A model generated the notes under the pieces. The model saw nothing but the letters and a program-made list of their open reading frames with translations, made no database searches and was not told where the DNA came from. A stretch of DNA of 64,000 nt from Synaphobranchus kaupii (lineage: Eukaryota > Chordata > Actinopteri > Anguilliformes > Synaphobranchidae), in contig CM056395.1 of assembly GCA_029718625.1 (NCBI GenBank), forward strand, positions 25,878,827-25,942,826, read 5' to 3'. This document shows, in pieces, positions 1 to 12,499 of the stretch. The position numbers and the translations under genes were made by a program. Numbering within the stretch: position 1 is the stretch's first letter; every line of letters begins with the position of its first letter.

Positions 1-2196
1 TTAGCTTCCTGGTGGCCATTTTGCAGACGGTGCTAACGTTTAAGAAGGAGGTCTTCTGCTTCTGAAGAGTTGCCGTTTAGGCAATACTGCTTGCACAGAG
101 AAACCGCAGAACTGTTAAAGCTCATTGGCACTTTACTTGCTCATACGCCTCCAAGGAAACTCGAATTTGAAACTAGAATGTTCCATTCCAAACCTGGAAG
201 CCCTTCTGGAACCTTGGATAGCAGGCAAGCACAACCTGGGTTGTGCTGCACGTTGCCTTCATTGTTTAGGAGAAACACCTGTCATGGCCACAGAAATTGT
301 GTGCTTTGGGTCACTTCAACCAGCTCTGAGGCCTATTTTGTCCGTGTGCTTGACAGTTTGGTCTTTGTCTGATGGCACTGTAACTATACGACTGGACACT
401 GCACCATAGCAATAAAGCATTACAAATGTTATATGAAGGCTTTAAGTTAGACAACATAAGTGACTTTGTAACCCGATTTATAGTATTACATGTTTGGAAA
501 ATACAAGCATAAAAGTATACGTACTGTCTACAATAGTATACATTTATACATAAAATGGAAACTAGAACAAAGCAAGGTTACTATAAAAAGATACCCATTT
601 ATCAGTAGCCTTTGTGGGATGGAATGCAGTATGCTAACAGCATAAAGAAACCCTTTACACAAAGTGCATAAATGAAATTTAAAAAAAGTAGAAGGAATTC
701 AAACAGTTAGGCAACATTAGATGATGGCCGTCCTAAGCTAGAGAGAGATCACCAAACTGATGTTGATTTTGTGGGAAAAACAAGAGGAAGCACGAGGCAA
801 AGATAAAATGTCACCAAGACAAATAGTGTTTGTGTGAGTGATGGCTGAATGGAGGATGTTATAAAAAAAAATCTAAAATGAGAAATGGGGGTGTGGAGGA
901 GGGAGAAGGGGTTGTGATGAGACGTATTAAAGTGGACTTTCTCAGAAAGGCAATCGGGACTATTGATCCGGTCCGGTGGCCAGGAAGAGTAATCAAACAT
1001 CAGCAGGACAAAAGAGATACTTTTCCGATCGCTGTGTGTTCACACTTTTCAGTTAGGTTTCGGATCAACTGGAGTATACTGATTGGGTGTGGTGGGGCTA
1101 GTCAGACTGGCTGCTTGATATGATTTGGCATCTTATCTTTGTCAGTAGTTTGCCAGGTTTTAATCAGATGCAAAGTTGATGTTCATTTGTATCCTTTCAA
1201 AAAAATCTTTGAAAATGAAACCCTGTTAGACATTTGATTGGATGTTACTAAAACTCAAACCAAACCAATGGGCTTGCAGCTAATATGTACAATGGAAAAG
1301 GTAAAACTTGCAGATTTTAGTTCATATTTTCTAGAAATAAAAAAATAATTTTGTGCTGATCCACGGAATATGCTAAAATTTTGTTAATATCAATAAGAAA
1401 ACTCCTGTGGGGAATCCTGGTAAAATAAGCATGCAACATTGCATTTACAGACTAATAATGCCCCCATGCTCATATCCAACAGTACTTGTTCTTTGACATC
1501 AGAGAGTGGAATTCACATAACAGCTGGGTTCTAATTAATTTAAGATTGAGGGTAAAAGAGGGCGGGGCCTACAGAACCCTGAACTTCTGTCACTCAAACA
1601 TCTGCCACTTTGAGTGGCAGAGCTCACAAAAGTGTCCTTTGCTTTTTTTTCTGAACGATTTGGCACGTTAAATTTGAACATCTGTTTAATCAGGCCTCTA
1701 GCTGTCTCCCGAAGGAGCATATGCCCACATAGTATGGTAGAGCTCGAAAACCTGTTGTCGTAAATCGGCATGAGTAAAGCGTCAATGAGTAAAACGCGTC
1801 ACGGAACGCTGTTGGCAAACGCCGCACTGTCGATGGCCCGCAGGCTTTGATTTCTGCTGCGCGTCTCAACACACCCGAATAAGTAAATTACTTTTGTCAA
1901 ACCGGGGAGAAAAGCCTGTCGACAGGACGCCAGGCAGCTGACAGGGAATAACATTATATAAGTGCCAACAAAAAAAAAGAAAAAAAGGAAATATGGACAT
2001 TTCAGTTCAATGAATGATTCATTCAGCCGTACGTTTATGTTTTTTTTCAGGTTCCTGCGAAAAGGTCAGAAAATATCACCACAGCTCTGACATCTGCCCA
2101 TCGCTCGCTCACCTTCGCATAGTGCTGTTTAATGATCAGCATTTATTTAAAATTTTTTTTTGCATAAACACAAATTTGTTTATACAGAGCATTTTC

Positions 2197-2200
<4 letters not shown>
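1..2200. other. Single-copy AT-rich DNA, no gene seen
   Basis: Reading frames here are short and overlap on both strands without protein-like composition. A canonical AATAAA sits near 410 after about 400 bp of mixed-composition sequence, so the first 430 bp could be the 3' untranslated end of a transcript entering from the left, but no coding sequence supports that. A short hairpin around a TGCCACT/AGTGGCA pair lies near 1600. Nothing else is recognisable. Confidence 0.5.
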
Positions 2201-2211
<11 letters not shown>

Positions 2212-2232
<21 letters not shown>

Positions 2233-2233
2233 G
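2212..2233. repeat. Poly-G tract (22 G)
   Basis: An uninterrupted run of 22 G directly follows a poly-T run. Such tracts can form G-quadruplexes and are prone to length error in sequencing, so the exact length is uncertain. Confidence 0.9.
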
Positions 2234-2488
2234 TAGGGGGCAGGGGTATCGTTAATAGCACTGAAAAGGCAGAATCGTCCACACTTCAATAGCGGACTAT
2301 CCTCCCTTTTCAGCGCTAATTAACGATAGCCCCGCCCCTTCACGTGTTTCTCACGTGTCCGAAGTGTTAAGTAGTTCATAATCTAACCAAGTCGATCTGC
2401 AGAGCAAGATTCCAGCATCACGCCTGCTTCTTAATCTATCTTGCCTTCACGTGTTTTTCTACTCTAATTGTATAATGACTCAGATGTA

Positions 2489-2500
2489 CTGTGTGTGTGT

Positions 2501-2531
<31 letters not shown>

Positions 2532-2537
2532 GGGGGG
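2489..2537. repeat. (TG)13 followed by 23 G
   Basis: A GT dinucleotide repeat runs straight into 23 consecutive G. This is the second long poly-G tract within 300 bp. The reverse strand would be C-rich followed by CA. Confidence 0.9.
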
Positions 2538-2539
2538 TA

Positions 2540-5500
2540 AAATAACACATTTGTTGAACAGTTTTGTGGGGGTTTTTTTCTCTTCCAAATGACCAGAAAT
2601 TACCTCGCAAATGATCGGAAAATGACTTCAGTTATTACGAAGTAATTATGACCTATTACCACCACAATTTTAAAACAATTACATTATGATGCCAGCCATT
2701 CGAACTCATCAGCGCCCCTGTTAAGGCAATTAAATTTCATAACAAAATACTCAAACTGCTCATAATCTGAAAAAAACCTGATCCATCAGGTGCCAAACGC
2801 CAGAACAATGAGTCAGCCGCAAGTTTGTGTATGGATCTTTTGAAAGTTAATCCTGCTATAAGACAATGGGGACGCCTTATTTGGATTGTGACGGCCTCAC
2901 TCAGGACTGTTACATCTTGAGTGAGACCAACGGAGCCCAATATCATTCTCTAGGCTGAAGACAGAGAATATGTCTTGCCCTGTTTCAACCTTCAATCATC
3001 ATTCTAACTGGTTCACCGATTCAAATAAATATATATATATATATATATATATACGCATAACAACGAAACATCTATAAAAATACTTATATATAAATACGGT
3101 ACTGATATATAAGTAAAGTCACAGTATTTTGTAATTTCGTCCTTCAGAACAAAGATATAGGGGGAACAAACTGCCATCATCCTGAGCCACGGGTGTTCTT
3201 CTCTGCTTGGCCTGAAGAGGGCGCCAGAGCTGAATTCCAGGTGAGCTCAAAAGTTCACTTTAATACAGCAAGACCTTCTTTGGATAAGCAAAACACTGAC
3301 AGACACAATTATAGTACCCTGGGGGCCTTTAATTTTGATCACCACATTTCTAGCTGCTGGAACGCCAGCCCATATTAATTGCATTTGTAACCTTTCTTTC
3401 ATACCTGACGGGCAAGTAATTTTTAAGTTGTCAGCATTGGCTTGTGCAACAGACACGCCAGAGGGTGTTTGGTGTTAATTAGTTTGGTTGTTCAACGAGG
3501 TCTTCAAGAGCAATAAAAGAATCCAAAAATATTGCTAACGCATACAGGATGTAAAGATGAGCGTCTCTAGCCTTGTTATCGCTGTTGTTTCATTCTCACC
3601 TCGGCCCTGTTTTGTGGGTGGCAAATTTCACATTTCATGTGGTCTGTCCTATAGCTGTCACAACATTAAATTAAAAATAACTAATGTGACATGTGTTTTA
3701 CGAGCGTCTAGGTGTGTGGGCCTATCTGCTGCAGCCCAGGACACACAACGAATCGCTGTTTTACCATTTGCATGTGAAATGACAGTCTTAAGTGTGCTAT
3801 TTTATGCTTTGTCCGCCGCGTAGCTGATACAGACGCGCGTGGCTGAGCAGTGATCCTTAAATGTGAACGGCAAAAGACGATAAATCACAGAACATATTAA
3901 TCAATAGCTTCACATTTTAACCGTGCTCTGCGCGCCTTTGCGATTATTTCGCACATTTCACTGGAAAAAGTTCTGCGGACGTAATCAGGAGTAACCCGCT
4001 GTGCACCTGTATCCATGGTAACGGACAGGTGAGGGGCTCTGCTATATTAAGCGCATGTAAGTCCTCTACCCTACACTGTAAGTTGCCCCAGGGACGAGTG
4101 GCAAGTAAAGCTTAGGTTACGACAAAAAATATTTGGCAGCAGTAAGCTTGCTGTGTCGTCCTAGAAAACGGCTTCCGCCGCAAAATTAAAGCCAGCATTG
4201 ATTTCATGAAATTATTCATGAATCTTTCACGGATGTGTGTATGTTTGTTGTGTATGTCTGTTTGGTGATCACATGAGCACATCTTATACTTTATTGGGGT
4301 TCCTTAATAAATAATTGTTTTAGAGAAATAGTATTGAGTAGAACCATTTACACTCTTCTTCTTTAGAAGGGGGAATTCTAATTCACTAAAGGGAATTCAA
4401 AAACGGAGCACATACGGTATTCAGTTTTTTTTCTTAAAAAAATAAATTGGTGAGGGAATAATTTGAATGTTCACCACATTAACTCAATTAATGAATTCCT
4501 CTGTGAAGCCTTATGTGACAGCCTGATTATATATTGTTATATATCATTAATATACAGTATAATATATGTATATGAATATAATATATTAATAATATATAAT
4601 ATCCTCTCTATTTCTGTCCCTCTATAGAGTGATTGAGTGAGTGATAGAGAGAGAAAGACAGAGAGAAAGAGAGGGAGAGATGGGATGGTGATGCTTGATG
4701 GTGTTTTTACACCTTTATGCTTAGGGAAGAATGATGTATGACCTCCACCATGATGTTCAGGTCACTCCCCATTAAGCCAGAGAGGCCTTCAGCACCAGGA
4801 ACACTGGGTAACGAGAGCATCGCACTGCATCAGATAACCGCCATGAAAAACACATTCGTTCAAAGCCAGTAAAGAAAAATGAATGTGAGAAAGGAACAAG
4901 CCTAAACCCTTTGCAGCAGAAAATGTCACAGTAATTTCAAGCACATTACAGCATGGAGGAAGGTCTAATGAAACCATATTAGAATGTCATACCTGCTTGC
5001 TTCAGAACGCTCAGGAAAGTTTATTTGATATTTCTCAGCCGGTTACCAGACCCTTTGTGATAAGGAACGGCTCTTTTGGACTTTAATCATATTTGAAATG
5101 AATGAAAAAATAGTTGGAGATTCACAGGCAGCTTATGAGAAACGATTTTCCCCTCACACAATAGTGTGGTCCCTGCAGCTCCTTTGAAAAGTCAGTGTCC
5201 CTGATAAGAAAGGCAGTGCTTTTCTTTCTTTACCTAGGAAGACTGAAAGAGATAGAAAAATACAATGGGGAATCATTATTCCAGCATGGAAACACTAAGG
5301 AGTAAAGGACACTAAATACAGTGGCTAATTATCATGTACTGAAACAATGAGTTTGAGGGTGCCGTCAGTTAAATGAAAGCTGAAAACTGCAACAACAAAA
5401 AAAATAATTCGGTTTTACTTGAATTATAATTTGAGGAGGTGCTGTATTTAAATTTGTGAAGATTATTAATTATTTTAAATGGGAATGTGTTTTTGCTTGA

Positions 5501-5570
5501 CACAAAGGGTTAATTGAGAAGATCTTACAGATTATAGGTCTTTGACGTCAAGACCCACAACCGCATACTC
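2540..5570. other. Single-copy DNA with small simple repeats
   Basis: An (AT)n tract lies at about 3028-3053, an AT-rich patch at 4530-4605 and a GA-rich patch at 4640-4680. Between them the sequence is non-repetitive and no frame looks protein-coding. The stretch 3550-4200 is richer in CpG and contains TAAT-type and ATTA-type motifs, which is compatible with regulatory DNA but does not prove it. Confidence 0.45.
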
Positions 5571-5579
5571 CTCACCTTC

Positions 5580-5752
5580 AATAGCATAATGGGTAAGGAA
5601 CTGGGCTTGTAACCAAAAGGTTGCAGGTTTGATTCCCAGGTAGGACACAGCCGTTGTACCCTTGAGCAAGGTACTTAACCTGTATTGCTTCAGTATATCC
5701 AGCTAAAATGCATAAGAATGTAATAAGAATGTCTCATAATGCCTGTAATATA

Positions 5753-5755
<3 letters not shown>
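5580..5755 (+). mobile_element. V-SINE, 3' end eroded
   Basis: The 5' part is tRNA-like: it has the ATAATGG..TAAGGAACTGGGCTTGTAA region around the A box and a B-box-like GGTTTGATTCC, as in a polymerase III promoter. It is followed by the conserved V-SINE central block around TTGAGCAAGGTACTTAACC and CAGTATATCCAGCT. The LINE-like tail seen in the copies at 14.6 and 15.8 kb is scrambled here, and the copy runs into a (CA)n tract. It is an old, non-mobile copy. Confidence 0.85.

Positions 5756-5786
<31 letters not shown>
5754..5786. repeat. (CA)n microsatellite
   Basis: About 16 CA units directly adjoin the 3' end of the V-SINE at 5.6 kb, a common place for microsatellites to seed. Confidence 0.9.
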
Positions 5787-5789
<3 letters not shown>

Positions 5790-5790
<1 letters not shown>

Positions 5791-7640
5791 TTGCATTTGC
5801 TCACCTTAAAAATGTGCACACCTGAGGGGTTGATTAAAAAAAGAAATAATGCATCTCTAAAATAATTGTATTCATTCCGTGCACACATCAATGCCTGTGC
5901 ACTGTCTGTTTGCTAACTACCTACTTGGGTTTTGGTCCCAAAAAATAAAATGTGACCTATTTTCTGTCAGTGAAAAGGAAGAATAAGAACATTGGAGATG
6001 TAGAAACGGCACAGGCCTAGAGAGAGAGAGAGAGAGAGAGAGAGACAAACAGAGAAAATGGACAGACAGACAGAGAAGGACTTAAAAATATTAACGTATT
6101 TGATATGTAGAATGGGATATTTTCTTATATTTGTTCCAATTTTTCACGATGCAAACATCAGCCAGTTGTGATATCACAAATATTGGCTGTACAGTTGAAT
6201 GTAATTGAAGCAGCACTCTGCATTGGAAACATTGAAAATGATATTGAATGAAATGGAAGTCAAATGTTTTTCGACTGCAGATCACATGATAATTATCTCT
6301 GGATGTCGTTCATCTCATGATCGCAATATAAATTCCCCAGGATTTTAGTATTATCAAACAGAGTATATTGTGGCTTTTGAGGAAAACCATTTTTGTAATA
6401 TCAAAAATCCTGAGTTGCAAGTCACAAGATCTTGAGATGAGCAATTTGGTTGTATCTATATCCTGAGTTGCTTAATTTGGGATCTTGAGAAAGACATTTT
6501 ATTTAAGTGTTTTTCACTTCCAGGCAATATTACATCCCCAAACTGGAAAGGCCAGTGTCTGTTTTTTATCATTTTCAATTCCACTCAAGTTTAAAACACT
6601 GCTGATATTTGAAAAAAAACCTTCCTTGACTAACAGTGGCCGTCCTCCCCTTCTGTAAAACACACTGTGGATATTAAATAATGCATCATAATAAACCCGG
6701 GACTTAAGACTCCTGATTTCAACAAATATTAGAGCTCATTGCACTAACATGTCTGTGTGGCGATCGTGCCAGCAACCTTCATACACATACATTCAAGGCA
6801 TTTATTTTTTTATAGCGCAATATATAGAAGTTAATCAAGTGATAACCGCTACTCCCATTCAAACATAGACTGGCTTAGCACCAGCTACAGAGTAGCATTA
6901 ATCAGACTAAGTCCAAAACTGCACAGGTTATTATTCCCCTTTCGCTGTAGAAGCCAGAAAATATAAATCTGTTCCTGCTTTTCGCCGTGGCTGGGGCCGG
7001 CACTCCGAAATAATTAATTTGGCTCGTTAAGAGTTTGGAAAGAAAGAGAAAGCAAACATACCATAAATCAAATCACCCATCAATTTGGGGAAAGTAAGTG
7101 TAGACAGGAGATACAAGGTTTTTAAGAATGTTCACCCTCTGCTAATAAACTCAGCTTGTCAAGGTGTCCTTGAAACGTAGGAATGGTCCTTGGAATGAAC
7201 CGCAGGAAATTTGTCAGGTTTAAAGGAAACTATTTACATGAATCGTGAGGTGGGGGGGGGGGGGTTTCCATCCTCGCTGTGGAGTTTTTAACAGGATTGT
7301 TGGATTTCGTCCAGTTGGGCAGCCTTTATCCAATCTTTTTACAGTCATAGCTTTAGGCCTACTTTCCGTTTGTTCTGTTCACTCAGGGGGATGTACAGTA
7401 AGATAGCTTTGATTCCCCTGAAAAGGACTGATCTTGGTTCACATCCAATTAGTGCTCGTACACAAAATCTGGGCAAACATTCAAAGGTGAGCTGAATGCT
7501 TTTAGATCAATTTTTGACTGCTCTGTGTTTAGACTGAAAGGCTAATGATGGCTAATGGACTGGAGCTTAGAGCAGTTAGCAGCAGGCATCTATGCGTGGA
7601 CTGTAGGAGAGTGCTCCCACACACAAGAACATGCACATGT
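5790..7640. other. Single-copy DNA, one (GA)n tract
   Basis: A (GA)n tract is at 6019-6045 and a run of G at 7252-7264. The rest is non-repetitive AT-rich sequence with no convincing coding frame. Confidence 0.5.
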
Positions 7641-7648
7641 GGGTGAAA

Positions 7649-7797
7649 ACATACACACACATACACACAGACAGAACTCTCACACACACACATGCATGTG
7701 CGCACACACACACACACACACACATGAACACACACAGACAAAACTCTCACACACACACACACGCATGTGCATACACAAACACACATACACACACACA
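7649..7797. repeat. Imperfect (CA)n array
   Basis: About 150 bp of CA dinucleotides are broken by short variants such as ATGCATGTGCG. All frames across it are open on both strands only because CA/TG codons contain no stops. The predicted Cys-Val or Thr-His polypeptides are artefacts. Confidence 0.9.
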
Positions 7798-7799
7798 TT

Positions 7800-10700
7800 T
7801 TTCTTTTTATGACAAGATTGAACTTCAACAAAGAAACTTCAATCATTAAATATTAACATCAGACTATTTATTATTAATAATGTATGCACAATCAAAAATA
7901 TAATGAAGTTTCACGCTCACTTACTTAAAATTTTCCTCATTCATATGGCCTTATGACCAAGATGGAGGATGCATACATTTTGGGTTACGAGTGAGTTATT
8001 TGAAATGGAAATATGGAAATAAATAATGCTCGAATCCCACAATTAGAATGAAGCGCACATTCTTGTTATAAATTTGCCATCACAAGGACCAGTGGCTCGG
8101 AATGCAAAGGAGACCCGGCAGCTTGACTCATAACCAGGAGAAAACTCTCCAGCGCTCAGTGCAGGAATATAAAGGTGCTGTATTTTTAAATTCCAAAGCC
8201 ACAGGCCTGCTCTGTCCTAGGCCTCCCCTTCAATGATCGCTGACCAGCCTGGCTAAGTCTGTGATGTCATTAATCAAATTGATTATGGCCCATGGAACCC
8301 CTCACATTAAAAACCAAGACAATCGTGAGATAATGAAAAATAGATATCTTTTTTACCGATACGCTACTCCGCATTCATAAAGCTGTATCTGGTGGCTTAT
8401 TTTTAATGGTTAGCTGGTCACACAGAGACATGCTGCTCTCCAATGACACTGAAGAGCTGCTCGCACTTAAATACTTTTTCCCACTTAAAAATAATCTGAG
8501 CACAGAAAAAAAAGACAAAAAACCTGTAAAAACAAAAAAAACACCTAAAAGCCACCTAAAACAATGACTTTACCATTAGAATATTAAAGTAGAAGATGTT
8601 AAATAAAATAAACACTTCATTATTTTAGGAGTTTAATGTCTGTGCCTTTGCAAGCCAGGTTCTGTGTTCTGTGAGATACTGTGTGCTGATGGAGTTTTGG
8701 AGAGAATGGACAAAAATTGAAATGAAAGCATTAGATATATTCATAGGCAGATGCATTTTTCTTTGTGGTCAATGAAATGTTCAATTTCCTGAGAGTCACA
8801 AGACACCGACAGATATTAATTCTTCACATGGTTTTAAGATTTTCACAACTTTGTGAAGATACTGATTGATCCAATGAATTAATGAATGTGCAAAACCAAT
8901 ACTCCCCCCACAATTTTTTTAAACGCTAATTCTTCCTTGTTCTAAGTCATTGCTGAATGTTAAATACAAAGCGTGTTATGATACGGCTGAATAATTACGT
9001 CTCTGACTAGAAGAAACCTGTGAGAAACAAGAACAGTGCTTTAGAGTACAGTAATCTGCTTTTAGGCTCGTCACGCCTGCAACCAGACCCATCAATTTCT
9101 TTCTGAGTCTATTTCTCTCTGGGTGCATTGCAAGGTTGAAAAGATTCAGAACGTCAGGAGATTGTGTGTGCATGGTTATATACAGTGTGTGTGGGGGGCA
9201 GAGTAAGGTGGGATTGGAGGGGTGGAGTGGAAGGGGCTCATCCTTCGCCTTGAGTAGATTTCAGCTCATAAAATAGCATTGCAATGGGCCCCAGGATATA
9301 TAGACTATAGCATTGTGCTTTTGGATTACGGGTGCCAAGGTTGAAAAAGCAGAAACCAGCTATAAAGAGGGTTATGAAGGAGAGCAGAGGGACTCCGAAT
9401 GCAATAAAGGCACATGGAGACATGGACCGTGCCAGTGTAAGACGGGGTCAGTAAGCGGGGGACCGACCAAGGGAAGCGTTTGGGAACCAGCCAGCATCAG
9501 TGAGAGAAATAACTACATCCACTTAAGTGAATAGCAAGTTAGTGTGATGAACACACTGAAAACTGGTCAAATGAGCATGCTCTCATTAAGGTACGTAAAG
9601 GGTAGCCTACGTAATGTTTGAATGGTGAGTGGGAAAAAAAAAAACTGTGAAAGTTTCTTTTTCTTTTTTCAAAAGATGTAATACTTTCTAAAGTATTACA
9701 TCATTATATCCCTATTTATTTATTTTACAGTTGTATAACCAGGAGATCTCTTCATAATTTCTTTAGCGCCTACCTCCATTATACTACATTTAGGAGGGAC
9801 CTTTACCAGTAGGAGACTGGAGACTTGATCGACAGCAGGAATTGTTATAGTGCTGCGCATGCAATATCTTTTCAGACGTGGCCTACATACCAATACGGCT
9901 TTTTATTAGATTCCATTATTAGCAAGTACAGTAAATGTCTATGCCACAAAATAATGTCATTTCCACAGCATATTCACACGTAATACATTAGGCTACATAT
10001 ATTGCTGTGACAATTTCTATAGAGTATACTGTCATTAGGTGTGATCACCACACTATATATAAGCATGTTCAGCAGCAGGTGATCTTGCAAATTGTGTTTT
10101 TTGTCCCATCTTGCAGAAGAAAAATAAGTTTCCACGCGTCGAGTTTGAAAGTCAAACCTTGCACGTCAGCGGAATGGAACGGTCTTCCATATTCATTCGC
10201 TCCCAACGAAAGATTCTGCAGATAAATGTTACTTTGCCGCGTTTTCATTTTCAGATGTAATCGACAGTATTGGGGAAACTCACACACGAGTGCTGCCTTT
10301 CAGTCTGATGATTAATGCACCATTACCAGATGATATATATGCCTATAGATTGCTGGTTAAATTGCACTCTCATTCAAGACTTATGGGTTTTCTCCTGAAG
10401 CTGAAGAAGGGACAGACTACGCTGCGACATTGACAGAAGCCGAGTTGAAAATTAAGCGCGAGGTGCAAAATATAAATCACCCGTCACAAAAGTGCGCAAC
10501 GGCTTTTTGTGAAAGACGTTACAAATGAAATTATAATTCTACGATCGCCTTCGGCGAAAAGTTTCCGTTGGTCTTTTTCTTTATGGTCCCGATTGTATTA
10601 ATGTTATGTATATAGTTGTCTTCCTCGGGGGCAGAGCTGTTACACTGGGATGATTATATTAAAGGTCATTCTGTTTAAAATTCTGTTGCGTTTTCTAGGG

Positions 10701-11230
10701 CGATGGAATCACACAGTGATTAAGGAACTGCCCTTGTGGGGAAAAAAGTTTATAGGATGGATTCCTCGGTGAAACAGTGCCACTTTTATCCTTGACAATA
10801 ATAAAGCCAATGAAACGAATAAATGTCTTGCGTCATTGTAAATAGGCCACCCAGCTTGATAATTTGCAAAGTGTAAGGATAGGTGATGTTCTTGGTGCCT
10901 GATAGGCAAATAATGACCATACTATACCATACAATAACCTTTGTAAGAATAAAAATAGCAAATTAACCAATGCGCAGTATGACTCCAATTCATACGATCA
11001 GGAACATCAATGAGCCAAACTGCTGATAATAAATCATATGCGCACAAAATCACAGTCTGTAATGATCTGCTGATCTTGCAGGTAATACATTCATTCATCA
11101 GATAAAACCATGTATTCATGCTGCATTTTACTACCATGGAGTCTTAAATGAGAAGCCAGGGGGAAGGAGTTCACGTTATATTAATTCGGTGTGATTTACA
11201 ATCACGCCAAACCTATGCTAATGAGGCTCC
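7800..11230. other. Repeat-poor single-copy DNA
   Basis: About 3.4 kb contains almost no recognisable repeat. A perfect short hairpin (GATGTAATACTTT with its complement) lies at 9676-9703. The parts 8080-8450 and 10080-10560 have mixed composition with scattered CpG and homeodomain-type ATTA cores, the texture of conserved non-coding DNA in developmental gene deserts. No alignment was possible, so this is inference only. Confidence 0.4.
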
Positions 11231-11234
11231 ACTC

Positions 11235-11242
11235 GGTAAAGC
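11235..11242. repeat. Left target-site duplication of hAT element
   Basis: GGTAAAGC, identical to 12219-12226 on the other side of the 976-bp element. Confidence 0.85.
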
Positions 11243-12218
11243 CAGGGTGCGAATTACGGGGGGGTCAGGGGGGGCTAAACCCCCCCGGATGTGACGAGAG
11301 CCCCACTGGAGATACACCAGGGGAACTCTTGGGGGGGTCTTTACAAAACAAAATCTGTTTAAATTAGATTTTAAATATTCAGATGTTGTTCTGTGGCAGA
11401 ATATTGTATATAAAATGTGTATTACAAATGTTAGCACCCCCATGGTGGATTATTCAATTTTCTCCTCGAGTAGCCTACTGTAGTTGTCACCCAACCCTAG
11501 GGAGGCGCTATGTACAGAGCAAGCGCGTGCATGTTTTTTCCTCGTCTGGTAAAAATCGTTTTCCTTGTCACACAAAGAAAAATACTTTAACATGTAATTA
11601 TTTAATTAACTATTCACTGGTTTTGAACGAAGAAAACGCCGTCTACTTTGACATATTGCTCAGTGTTGACATTGTAGCGCATTTTGTCAGTCAGGCACTG
11701 GTGTGAGCAGCGCCGTTTTTTATCTGTTGTGTAGCTTTTATTTATTTATTTATTTCGGCATGCATATAGTCACACTTCATCACAATTTCTGTAATATGCC
11801 CTGAACAAACACAGTACATGCCGAAAAGGGATACGGGAAAAAGCAGCCTGCTTATCAAAAGTCCCGCCCCAATTTCCAACTCAGATTTTAAATGTTCACT
11901 GGCTTCTGGCCAGACTGAAATTTTAGCACACTATTTGCTGCTACTGTGTCTAGGTCTGCATTGATTAGTGTAAATGGGCTCCTGAATGAGTGAATTAGTG
12001 TCCTACTGCTCCTACTGTATATAGTTTGAACGTTTCTGGTGCTTAGACTTAATTCGTGGGTACGTTTACATGCACAGCAATATCCGATTACTGGAAACGA
12101 TCAGCTTACGCCAGTATTTAGCACGCGCATGCGTATGATGTAGTGGATCTCCGTGTCTGTGGGCCTTTGCTGAAAAATAGGAGACCCCCCTGAAAGTCAC
12201 AGTGTAATTCGCACCCTG
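11243..12218. mobile_element. hAT-type non-autonomous transposon with 8-bp TSD
   Basis: The element begins CAGGGTGCGAATTAC and ends with the exact complement GTAATTCGCACCCTG. It is flanked by identical 8-bp copies of GGTAAAGC at 11235-11242 and 12219-12226. CAG..CTG ends plus an 8-bp target duplication are the signature of the hAT superfamily. At 976 bp it is too short for a hAT transposase (usually 600 or more residues), and the longest frame inside (11383-11706, 107 aa) resembles no transposase. It is therefore an internally deleted, non-autonomous copy. Just inside the left end is a GC-rich block with two runs of seven C/G. The exact TSD and terminal repeats suggest a fairly recent insertion. 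Confidence 0.85.
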
Positions 12219-12226
12219 GGTAAAGC
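12219..12226. repeat. Right target-site duplication of hAT element
   Basis: GGTAAAGC, identical to the left copy at 11235-11242. Confidence 0.85.
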
Positions 12227-12365
12227 CACTACAAGGAAGGATTTTATTTTTCATGGAATACCGCCCGTACAAACCTGTAACTGCGCTGATTAAGTGGAAC
12301 TGAGTTGAAGATTGAGGCCTCTCAACGGCATGCAAAAATCTACATCTTATGCGTAAAAAGACCAA

Positions 12366-12498
12366 CAACAAAAATGGTGGTGTATATTCAACACCCTCAG
12401 GTGTTTATATGAGACTGAGACTGTTGTCTCATATAAACACCATAAGGTGTTAAATGTACACCAGCAGTGTTAGATTTACACCCGCATTTTTGCCGTGC
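12366..12498. mobile_element. Palindromic MITE, family A, copy 1
   Basis: The whole element folds back: TTCAACACC..GGTGTTTATATGAGAC pairs with GTCTCATATAAACACC..GGTGTTAAATG. The ends are CAACAAAAATGG and GCATTTTTGCCGTG. A second copy with the same order of motifs lies at 14396-14525 and a fragment at 48338-48372. There is no coding capacity. Confidence 0.8.
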
Positions 12499-12499
12499 A

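Noticed and set aside
1..430. Possible 3' UTR with AATAAA near 410
   Set aside because: A single poly(A) hexamer in AT-rich DNA is weak evidence. No coding end or downstream GT-rich element could be tied to it.
5581..5640. tRNA gene candidate (A and B box)
   Set aside because: The boxes belong to a V-SINE head. The sequence cannot form a tRNA cloverleaf with an acceptor stem and continues into the SINE core.
11383..11706. 107-codon frame inside the hAT-type element
   Set aside because: No BED zinc finger, RNase-H-like or hAT dimerisation pattern is visible, and 976 bp is too short for an autonomous hAT. Treated as chance.
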